DNA of 64,000 bases, from contig NC_053391.1 in assembly GCF_905171765.1 (NCBI RefSeq), positions 113,077,409-113,141,408 on the forward strand, in the 5' to 3' direction. Of this stretch, positions 54,169 through 62,435 are shown piece by piece (the stretch's first letter is position 1; the number at the start of each line of letters is the position of its first letter). The notes below the pieces were generated by a model that did not search any database, had not been told where the DNA came from, and was given only the letters and a program-made list of their open reading frames with translations. The position numbers were made by a program, and so were the translations under genes. This DNA comes from Bufo bufo (Eukaryota > Chordata > Amphibia > Anura > Bufonidae).

Positions 54169-55218
54169 CACTAACCTAAAGAATTATTAGGAACACCATA
54201 CTAATACAGTGTTGGACCCCCTTTTGCCTTCAGAACTGCCTTAATTCTACGTGGCATTGATTCAACAAGGTGCTGATAGCATTCTTTAGAAATGTTGGCC
54301 CATATTGATAGGATAGCATCTTGCAGTTGATGGAGATTTGAGGGATGCACATCCAGGGCACGAAGCTCCCTTTCCACCACATCCCAAAGATGTTCTATTG
54401 GGTTGAGATCTGGTGACTGTGGGGGCCATTTTAGTACAGTGAACTCATTGTCATGTTCAAGAAACCAATTTAAAATGATTCGAGCTTTGTGACATGGTGC
54501 ATTATCCTGCTGGAAGTAGCCATCAGAGGATGGATACATGTTCTCATTCTGTTTACGCCAAATTTGGACTCTACCATTTGAGTGTCTCAACAGAAATCGA
54601 GACTCACCAGACCAGGCAACATTTTTCCAGTCTTCAACAGTCCAATTTTGGTCAGCTCGTGCAAATTGTAGCCTCTTTTTCCTATTTGTAGTGGAGATGA
54701 GTGGTACCCGGTGGGGTCTTCTGCTGTTGTAGCCCATCCGCCTCAAGGTTGTGCGTGTTGTGGCTTCACAAATGCTTTGCTGCATACCTCGGTTGTAACG
54801 AGTGGTTATTTCAGTCAACGTTGCTCTTCTATCAGCTTGAATCAGTCGGCCCGTTCTCCTCTAACCTCTAGCATCCACAAGGCATTTTTGCCCACAGGAC
54901 TGCCGCATACTGGATGTTTTTCCCTTTTCACACCATTCTTTGTAAACCCTAGAAATGGTTGTGCGTGAAAATCCCAGTAACTGAGCAGATTGTGAAATAC
55001 TCAGACCGGCCCGTCTGGCACCAACAACCATGCCACGCTCAAAATTGCTTAAATCACCTTTCTTTCCCATTCTGACATTCAGTTTGGAGTTCAGGAGATT
55101 GTCTTGACCAGGACCACACCCCTAAATGCATTGAAGCAACTGCCATGTGATTGGTTGACTATATAATTGCATTAATGAGAAATAGAACAGGTGTTCCTTA
55201 TAATTCTTTAGGTGAGTG
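54169..55218 (-). mobile_element. Tc1-like DNA transposon D, defective, 1050 bp
   Basis: TA at 54167-54168 and 55219-55220 flanks TIRs of about 29 bp (CACTAACCTAAAGAATTATT / complement of AATTCTTTAGGTGAGTG). The TIRs are short and the transposase is internally deleted. A fourth independent Tc1 family in the window. Confidence 0.93.
54201..55070 (-). pseudogene. Tc1 transposase D with lost catalytic Asp and internal deletion
   Basis: 55070-54861 encodes the N-terminal helix-turn-helix (MGKKGDLSNFERGMVVGARR). After a frameshift, 54818-54201 encodes the rest. The first catalytic motif reads VAWSGESRF where the family has Asp in place of Gly. NENMYPSS is joined directly to DGYFQQDNAPCHKA, so about 60 residues including the glycine-rich box are deleted. 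The second Asp (QQDNAPCH) and Glu (NPIEHLWD) remain. It cannot transpose itself, although its TIRs could still be used in trans. Confidence 0.92.
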
Positions 55219-55220
55219 TA

Positions 55221-55510
55221 CAATGAGCATGCTTTCGGTAAGCAGACGTCTGTGGCCCACGTGAATGACCAAGATGGCTCTCTCCGCCCCCTGTCAAGTC
55301 ACTCCTTTCCTGCCATTTCCTGGACTATGGCTTTTCTCCTGCACATACTGTGTTCTTTGATTCCATGGACTTCTGAGCAGGCAGATTGGAAGAGTTGTCG
55401 GAACTGGCCAGGTTTGCTCTTGCTGTACTGTTTTGTCTAGCCCCTACTGTTATCTCAGAGATGGTTTTTAGTGTGGCAGATGGTTTCATTGGACCCACAA
55501 AAGGCAAACT

Positions 55511-55512
<2 letters not shown>
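55221..55512. other. No recognised feature
   Basis: No gene or repeat is recognised. The ORFs here have no domain and overlap on both strands. Confidence 0.35.

Positions 55513-55539
<27 letters not shown>
55513..55539. repeat. (AT)n microsatellite
   Basis: About 13 AT units left of the palindrome. A second tract lies at 55842-55874, so the palindrome is bracketed by AT tracts. Confidence 0.97.
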
Positions 55540-55542
<3 letters not shown>

Positions 55543-55634
55543 GAGAAAAGAAAAGAAGCAGCACTCAAAAAAATAAATGTGGGTGCAAAAAGTCCTCCTT
55601 ATAAGACCTGTGACCAAGGTCCAGATTGTAGACA

Positions 55635-55839
55635 TACAGCAAAAACGAAGGCAGCACTCCAAGTTTGTGAAAAAGGTGGAAGGTTTATTCACCCGACCAG
55701 CAGCAACGTTTCAGCTCTCTCTATGGAGCCTTTGTCCAGCTCACAAAAGGCTCCATAGAGAGAGCTGAAACGTTGCTGCTGGTCGGGTGAATAAACCTTC
55801 CACCTTTTTCACAAACTTGGAGTGCTGCCTTCGTTTTTG

Positions 55840-55844
<5 letters not shown>
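55635..55844. repeat. Palindrome, 100-bp arms, with GAAACG hinge
   Basis: Arms 55635-55735 and 55743-55844 are reverse complements with a seven-base loop. Each arm reads, outward from the centre, AAAGGCTCCATAGAGAGAGC, TGAAACGTTGCTGC, then a GGTGAATAAACC segment. The AGGCTC...GAGCTGAAACG order resembles stem II followed by GAAA of a hammerhead, so the arms may be inverted PLE terminal segments; this is inference. Confidence 0.9.
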
Positions 55845-55874
<30 letters not shown>

Positions 55875-55877
<3 letters not shown>

Positions 55878-56600
55878 CCATGAGGAGTGACTTCTGCAAT
55901 CTGCAGTTGCTGAAATAGCTATTTATCACCAGCCCCATTATGCTTCTGTTGCTGTTCGCCTGCATACCATCATGTTCCATGCTGTATGGCTGCTGCCATT
56001 ATATCTGCTGCTCACACTACTGCCATTACCCCTAGACAGCCACCACTACTCAGGGGCATAGATAAGGGGGGGGAAGGGGAGTTCAAACCTCCCCCAGAGT
56101 GTCTGTCCTCCTAACCTGCCAGAGAATGGCCGCTGCCTGCAATAGCGGCGCGGGCAGTGCGGCACACAGAGAGGTGATGGAGGCTGCAGGGCGGGCAGCG
56201 CAGAGGGGCAGGTACGGCGGCACAAGTAACTCAGACACACACAGGGCAGCCAGGCAGGGATGACGCTGATGATCACATGGCATGCACGCTGCCTGCAGGC
56301 TCCGCCTGTCGTACGTCTGGACCCCGGCCAGCTTCCTGCCTGCTACTCCTGGGCGGCGGCTGACAGAGCACAGAGCCTGAAGATCTCAGAAGATTAGAAG
56401 AGAGAGAAGAAAGAAAAAGAAGTAGTTTGAGAGAGACAGACAGACTCTGGAGCACTAGTGTAAGTAAAAGTAATAGTTAAAAAACAAAATCAAGACGATT
56501 CAAAGCCCAGAGTACTGCTACTGCTCCCAAATAAATACAGGAATTTTTCAGGCTTTTTCAGACCAAGCCAATCTTTCTTCTGACATTAACATGTGTGTGC
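55875..56600. other. GC-rich block, unassigned
   Basis: 56050-56360 is GC-rich with several CpG, starting near CAGGGGCATAGATAAGG, which resembles a hAT CAGGGGC terminus. 56395-56450 is a long purine run (GAGAGAAGAAAGAAAAAGAAG) followed by CTAGTGTAAGTAAA, which looks like a splice donor. It may be a captured exon or promoter fragment in a transposon, but I see no coding domain. Confidence 0.3.
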
Positions 56601-56699
56601 ATAAACAGGGGCAGGAATCTGCCTCCATTAACCCCTTCCCAACCCATGACTTACTACTACATCATGGAAACCACTGCGTTCCCGCAATTTGACGTAATA

Positions 56700-58180
56700 T
56701 GTAGATATGGTCCAAGAGAAGTTAAATATGGTAAATGTGAACAGAACTCCGGGTACAGATGTATTACACCCAAGAGTGCTTAAAGAGCTCTGTTCAGTCA
56801 TTGCTGCGCCCCTGTTTATAATTTTTCAGGATTCTCTAGGGACTGGTAGAGTGCCAAGTGATTGGCGCAAGGCAAACGTGGTGCCCATATTCAAGAAAGG
56901 ATCAAGGTCCTCCACAGGTAATTATAGACCAGTTAGTTTAACTTCTGTTGTGGGAAAAATGTTTGAAGGAATCTTAAGGAACTATATACAGGGGTATGTG
57001 ACTATAAATATTATAAGTGATGACCATCATGGGTTTACCAAGGACAGAAGTTGACAGACTCACCGGATTTGTTTTTATGAGGAGGTGAGTAGTAGCCTGG
57101 ACCGAGGGGCGGCTGTGGATGTAGTGTTGCTGGATTTTGCAAAGGCTTTTGATAGTGTCCCACAAAGATGTTTAATAAGTAAAGTAAGGTCTATTGGCTT
57201 GGAAAGTATAGTTTGTAATTGGATTGAAAACTGGCTGAAGGGCCGTGTCCAGAGAGTTGTGGTCAATGATTCCTATTCAGAATGGCCCCAAGTTATAAGT
57301 GGTGTACCGCAAGGTTCACTGCTGGGCCCTTAATATCATTAATAAATAAATTAAATTATAAAGGACAGGATTAATAGCACCATATCTATTTTTTCAGCTG
57401 ACACTAAGCTGTGTAGAACTGTACGGTCTATGGAAGATGTCCACAAACTACAAGCTGACTTGAACACTCTGAGTGATTGGGCATCAACTTGGCAAATGAG
57501 GTTCAATGTGGACAAATGTAAAGTTATGCATCTTGGTAGTAATAATCTCTGTGCTTCATATGTCCTAGGTGATGTAGCACTGGGAGAGTCACTTATAGAG
57601 AAGGATTTGGGTGTTCTTGTGGATGAGATTAAATTACAGCATACTTTGGTGTATTTGGAGCATAGCTCCGTTTCTATTAGCATACCCATCACCCTCTTTT
57701 CACCATATCCACATCACACTGCGGCACAGTGTCTGAGGAAGGCTTTGCATAGCCGAAAACATTTACACACGTACTGCCGTATGTCATTGTACTTTATTTT
57801 GAAACAAAATAAAAAGAAAAACACAAAGAATATCCTACTTATCTACTGTGATCTTTGTAAATATATTACCCGGGGTGGGAACCCTATGCACAGCAGCAAC
57901 CGACTGTTTGCGAAACAAATTTTTGTAAAAAAAAGCATACAATGTCAATCAGCTGCTTCTAAGGCCACCAGGATATTGTCATGCATTAAACGAGGCATGG
58001 ACTCGTGGGGCAGGGATGTAATACTACTACTTTACAAAGCGCTGGTGCGGCCTCATCTGGAATACGCAGTCTAGTTCTGGGCACCAGTACATATAAAGGA
58101 TGCACTGCAGCTGGAAAAAGTGCAGAGGAGAGCGACTAAAATGATAAGGGACACGAAGGGTCTTAGTTATGAATAAAGAT
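56700..58180 (+). pseudogene. LINE reverse transcriptase relic (CR1/L2-like)
   Basis: Plus-strand frames in order: PGTDVLHPRVLKEL, VPSDWRKANVVPIFKKGSR, NYRPVSLTSVVGK (56920-56960); LLDFAKAFDSVPQ (57130-57165, first catalytic Asp region); GVPQGSLLGP (57302-57331); FSADTKL (57395-57415, where the family has FADD, so the catalytic pair is damaged); [37 protein letters not shown], then a stop; KVQRRATKMIRDTKGLSYE. An insert of about 300 bp with a hammerhead-like fold interrupts it at about 57630-57930. It is 5'-truncated and dead. The C-terminal part is akin to the LINE at 22225 but from a different family. Confidence 0.85.
57722..57779 (+). ncRNA. Hammerhead-like fold inside the LINE relic
   Basis: Stem I pairs CGGCA (57722-57726) with UGCCG (57775-57779) and GUGU (57729-57732) with ACAC (57765-57768), leaving an asymmetric internal loop as in the fold at 3134-3203. 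The core CUGAGGA (57733-57739) differs from CUGAUGA only at the variable U. Stem II is GGCU/AGCC (57741-57744, 57751-57754) and GAAA follows exactly (57755-57758). ACAU and UU precede the presumed cleavage site. The stem III region is weak. The surrounding insert is probably a PLE terminal-repeat fragment. Confidence 0.65.
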
Positions 58181-58194
58181 TAAAATAATAAAAT

Positions 58195-58407
58195 TTATTT
58201 GGTGATCGGGTTGGCACTGGAGCGGTCCGCGCTCGATCACTGCAGGGGCCCGGCAGTCCCTGGCAGCCGGGCCCCTGCTGTATCCGCATCACTGTAAAAT
58301 GATGGTGGATTAACCCCTTCTATGCTGCGGTCCGCGATGACCGCGACATAGAAGGGGTTTGTGTCGGGTGAGTGAGCGCATCGAGTCCCCGCGCTACTGT
58401 GGCGGGG
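58195..58407 (+). repeat. TTAA-family A fragment
   Basis: Matches 6590-6800: GATCACTGCAGGGG.C..CAGTCCCTGG, TTAACCCCTT.TATGC.GCGGTC, GCGCATCG.GTCCC, TGTGGCGGGGAC.C. It contains several hairpins. Broken at both ends. Confidence 0.7.
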
Positions 58408-58641
58408 ACTCATAGAAACATAGAATGTGTCGGCAGATAAGAACCATTTGGCCCATCTAGTCTGCCCAATATACTAAATACTATGGATAGCCCCTGGCTT
58501 TATCTTATATGAAGGATGGCCTTATGCCTATCCCATGCATGCTTAAACTCCTCCACTGTATTTGCAGCTGCCACTTCTGCAGGAAGGCTATTCCATGCAT
58601 CCACTACTCTCTCAGTAAAGTAATACTTCCTGATATTACTT
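58408..58641 (-). pseudogene. LINE 3' end, part 1 (split by a TTAA transposon)
   Basis: Reverse complement of 22640-22870: ACATAGAATGTGTCGGCAGA, ACTCCTCCACTGTATTTGCA and CCACTACTCTCTCAGTAAAG. It continues at 61510-61870. Encodes the extreme C-terminus (NSLPAEV) on the minus strand. Confidence 0.9.
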
Positions 58642-58645
58642 TTAA

Positions 58646-61509
58646 CCCCTTAAGGACACAGCCTTATTTCACCTTAAGGACCAGGCCATTTTTTGCAAAT
58701 CTGACCAGTGTCACTTTAAGTGGTGATAACTTTAAAACGCTTTGACTTATCCAGGCCATTCTGAGATTGTTTTTTCGTCACATATTGTACTTCATGACAC
58801 TGGTAAAATGAAGTCCAAAAATTATTATTTTTTTTGCATAAAAAAATACCTAATTTACCAAAAATTTGGAAAAATTAGCAAATATCAAAGTTTCAGTTTC
58901 TCTACTTCTGTAATACATAGTAATACCCCCAAAAATTGTGATGACTTACCATTTACCATATGTCTACTTCATGTTTGAATTATTTTGGGAATGATATTTT
59001 ATTTTTTGGGGATGTTACAAGGCTTAGAAGTTTAGAAGCAAATCTTGAAATTTTTCAGAAATTTACAAAAACCCAATTTTTAGGGACCACTACAGCTCTG
59101 AAGTCACTTTACGAGGCTTACATAATAGAAACCACCCAGAAATGACCCAATTCTATAAACTACACCCCTCAAGGTATTCAAAACTGATTTGACAAACTTC
59201 GTTAACCCTTTAGGTGTTGCACAACAGTTATTGGCAAATGGGGATAAAATTTGAGAATTTCATTTTTTTGCCTAATTTTCAATTTTAACCCATTTTTTCC
59301 ACTAACAAAGCAAGGGTTAACAGCCAAACAAGACTGTATCTTTATTGCCCTGACTCTGCCGTTTACAGAAACACCCAATATGTGGCCGTAAACTACTGTA
59401 TGGGCACACAGTAGGGCGCAGAGTGAAAGATGCGCCGTTTGGTTTTTGGAAGGCAGATTTTGCTGGACTGGTTTTTTGACACCATGTCCCATTTGAAGCC
59501 CCCTGATGCACCCCTAGAGTAGAAACTCCATAAAAGTGACCCCATCTAAGAAACTACACCCCTCAAGGTATTCAAAACTGATTTTACAAACGTTGTTAAC
59601 CCTTTAGGTGTTGCACAAGATTTAATGGAAAATAGAGATACAATTTCAAAATGTCACTTTTTTGGCAGATTTTCCATTTTAATATTTTTTTTCCAGTTAC
59701 AAAGCAAGGGTTAACAGCCAAACAAAACTCATTATTTATGGACCTGATTCTGTAGTTTACAGAAACACCCCATATGTGGTTGTAAACTGCTGTACGGGCA
59801 CACGGCAGGGCGCAGAAGGAAAGGAATGCCATATGGTTTTTGGAAGGCAGATTTTGCTGGACTGGTTTTTTGACACCATGTCCCATTTGAAGCCCCCCTG
59901 ATGCACCCCTAGAGTAGAAACTCCAGAAAAGTGACCCCATTTTAGAAACTACGGGATAGGGTGGCAGTTTTGTTGGTACTAGTTTAGGGTACATATGATT
60001 TTTGGTTGCTCTATATTACACTTTTTGTGAGGCAAGGTAACAAGAAATAGCTTTTTTGGCACCGTTTTTTTTTTGTTATTTACAACATTCATCTGACAGG
60101 TTAGATCATGTGGTAATTTCATAGAGCAGATTGTCACGGACGCGGCGATACCTAATATGTATTCAATTTTTTTAGTTTATCTAAGTTTTACCCAATGATT
60201 TCATTTTTAAAACAAAAAAAAGTTTTAGTGTCTCCATAGTCTAAGAGCCATAGTTTTTTCAGTTTTTGGGCGATGAGATGATGGTTTGATTGTTACAATT
60301 TTGGCGTACATGCGACTTTTTTGATCACTTTTATTACCTTTTTTTGGGAAGTAAGGTGGGCAAAATTTCAATTTCATCATAGTTTTTTATTTTTTATTTT
60401 TATGGCGTTCACCGTTCGGGTAAAGTAACATGACCGTTTTATAGATCAGGTCATTACGGACGCGGCGATACCAAACATGTGTAGGGAATTTTATTTTTTA
60501 AATTTTTAATCAGTGATAAATGTGTTTTTTGATTTTTACTTTTTTTTCAATTTTTTTTACTTTTTTTTTTACCCAGACCCACTTGGTTCTTGAAGGTCCA
60601 GTGGGTCTGATGTCTGTATAATACAGTACTGTACTCTAAATAGGGTACTGCACTGTATTTTACTTACACTGAACAGATCTATGCTTTCAGCACAGATCTG
60701 TTCAGCACCATGGACAGCAGGACGCCTGAGACGGCGTCCTGTTGCCATGGGAACCTTCCCCGTCTGCCATAACTTCGCAGACGGGGAAGGGTGAGGATGG
60801 GGCTGGCGGGGGGCTCTCTGGGGGCTGTCTGGGGGCTCTCTCCCTTTCCCATCGGGGGGCTGCAAAGGCACAGCAGCCCCCCGATCGGAGAGGGAGGGAG
60901 CTCCCTCTTACTGTTAACTTTTTCCATACAGCGGTCCGTACGGACCGCTGTATGGAAAGGGTTAAACGGCTGACATCGCATCACCGATATCAGCCGTTTA
61001 TACCAGGGTGCCAGCAATGTGCTGGCACCCTGGTATACCCACTGTACACCAACGATTATTCAATGGGAGGCGGGCGGGGGATCGCGATCCCGCCTGCCGC
61101 CCTGCCCGCCTCCCGCACCGCCCCCACCGCCCGCAACACCCCCCCTGCACCTTCCACCGGGCTAAAATCATTCAGAGGTGCAGGGGGGGTGATAAATATA
61201 TATTTTCGCCACACTAAAGTTTCTGATAGCCGCGGTCAGGGACCGCAGCGATCAGAAACTGCAGAAAGTGCAACAAACCGCAGGTCTGAATTGACCTGCG
61301 GCTTGTTGCGATCGCGGACATCGGGGGGTCACGGGACCCCCCCGCGCATTTAGCCGAGGTGCCTGCTCAATGATTTGAGCAGGCACCTTGTTCCGATCAC
61401 AGCCGGCCGGGCGGCAGTGATCGGAACAACACATGACGTACCGGTACGTCATGTGTCCTTAAGGACTCGGGAAACATGCCGTACCGATACGTCATGTGTC
61501 CTTAAGGGG
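58646..61509 (+). mobile_element. TTAA-family A transposon, complete, non-autonomous, 2864 bp
   Basis: TTAA at 58642-58645 and 61510-61513. TIRs of about 15 bp, CCCCTTAAGGACACA. The LINE copy at 22625-22650 shows the unoccupied target (ACTTTTAAACC), so the duplication is proven within the window. No transposase is present. The left two thirds (58646-60570) is AT-rich and holds internal repeats (CTACACCCCTCAAGGTATTCAAAAC twice, 59159 and 59557). The right third is a chain of hairpins. The superfamily could be piggyBac or Kolobok by target site; I cannot decide. Confidence 0.9.
60572..61456. repeat. Serial hairpin array, about 15 consecutive stem-loops
   Basis: Clear stems: 60671-60703 (10-bp arms), 60708-60750, 60754-60790, 60841-60898, 60921-60958 (38-bp perfect palindrome), 60963-61000 (11-bp arms), 61001-61035 (15-bp arms), 61065-61114, 61218-61260, 61270-61309, 61357-61388 (14-bp arms), 61390-61427 and 61429-61456 (28-bp perfect palindrome). 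60572-60610 and 60618-60658 are weaker. The stems adjoin with almost no spacer. The 203-residue ORF across it is a by-product. Confidence 0.9.
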
Positions 61510-61870
61510 TTAAACCTTTGCCCCTCTAATTTAAAACTATGTCCTCTTGTAGCAGTTTTTCTTCTTTTAAATATTCTTTCCTCTTTTACCTTGTTGATTC
61601 CTTTTATGTATTTATAAGTTTCTATCATATCCCCTCTGTCTCGTCTTTCTTCCAAGCTATACATGTTAAGGTCCTTTAATATTTCCTGGTAAGTTTTATC
61701 CTGCAATCCATGTACCAGTTTAGTAGCTCTTCTCTGAACTCTCTCCAAAGTATCAATATCCTTCTGGAGATATGGTCTCCAGTACTGAGCACAATACTCC
61801 AAATGAGGTCTCACTAGTGCTCTGTAGAGCGGCATGAGCACCTCCCTCTTTCTACTGGTAATTACTCTTG
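61510..61870 (-). pseudogene. LINE 3' end, part 2
   Basis: Continuation of 58408-58641. The minus strand encodes [39 protein letters not shown] and LEERRDRGDMIETYKYIKG, then RGHSFKL. Very close to the copy at 22225-22640, and its junction codon frame is intact where that copy is shifted. Confidence 0.9.
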
Positions 61871-62240
61871 CTATACACCCTTGCTATATGTGTCAGAAGG
61901 CAGCCAGATGCAGGATCCACACGTTGGATACATTGCACCCAAGAGGCCTGAATAGGGAATATGAGGCTATGCATTTGTATCATTTTTTTTACTTTTTATT
62001 GATCATAATTGATCTATTATTTATTTTTCAGACTTCAACTATCTAATTATCCACCATGGGATTAGTCTAAAACATGCAAGATAGTCTTTCCATCATAGCG
62101 CTTTTTTGCTTGTTTACTATTGTAGTATGCTGATTTATATTGATGTCGTGTATCCCTTTGTGGCCACTCCCCTTATGGGATGGGCCTCCCATCCCTGTGG
62201 GCGGTACCTTTTGTATATATATCTTGTTCTGACCACATTT
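61871..62240. other. Unrecognised sequence leading to a PLE-like hinge
   Basis: No gene is seen. 62190-62240 (GGGCGGTACCTTTTGTATATAT) directly precedes the hammerhead-like motif and may be part of the same PLE terminal segment. Confidence 0.35.
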
Positions 62241-62250
62241 GGATGTACCT

Positions 62251-62300
62251 GTTGATGAAGGCACATCGCCGAAACGCATCCTGGTTATAGGACCATTTCC
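62251..62300 (+). ncRNA. Degenerate hammerhead-like hinge
   Basis: UUGAUGA (62252-62258; one change from CUGAUGA), A, stem II GGC/GCC (62260-62262, 62268-62270), GAAA (62271-62274), CGCA and UC match the core order. Stem I is weak (only ACC/GGU-type pairing). It is followed by GGAATAAAGTAG and a GGCTTCTGGGAGTC segment, a layout seen after other such hinges. Confidence 0.45.
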
Positions 62301-62435
62301 GTCTATGGAATAAAGTAGTTTATCTGCATCAAGACACGGCTTCTGGGAGTCTTTCTTAATTAATCATTGTGGAGTGGCCTCTTCTCCCGGGCAGCGGGCA
62401 CCTGAGCGAGTGCTGGTTTCTCCATATTCATTATT

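Noticed and set aside
60742..61353. 203-residue plus-strand ORF, with a 112-residue frame on the other strand
   Set aside because: It runs across the serial hairpins, is Pro/Arg/Gly-rich in every frame because of base composition, and has no domain; antisense frames are open for the same reason.
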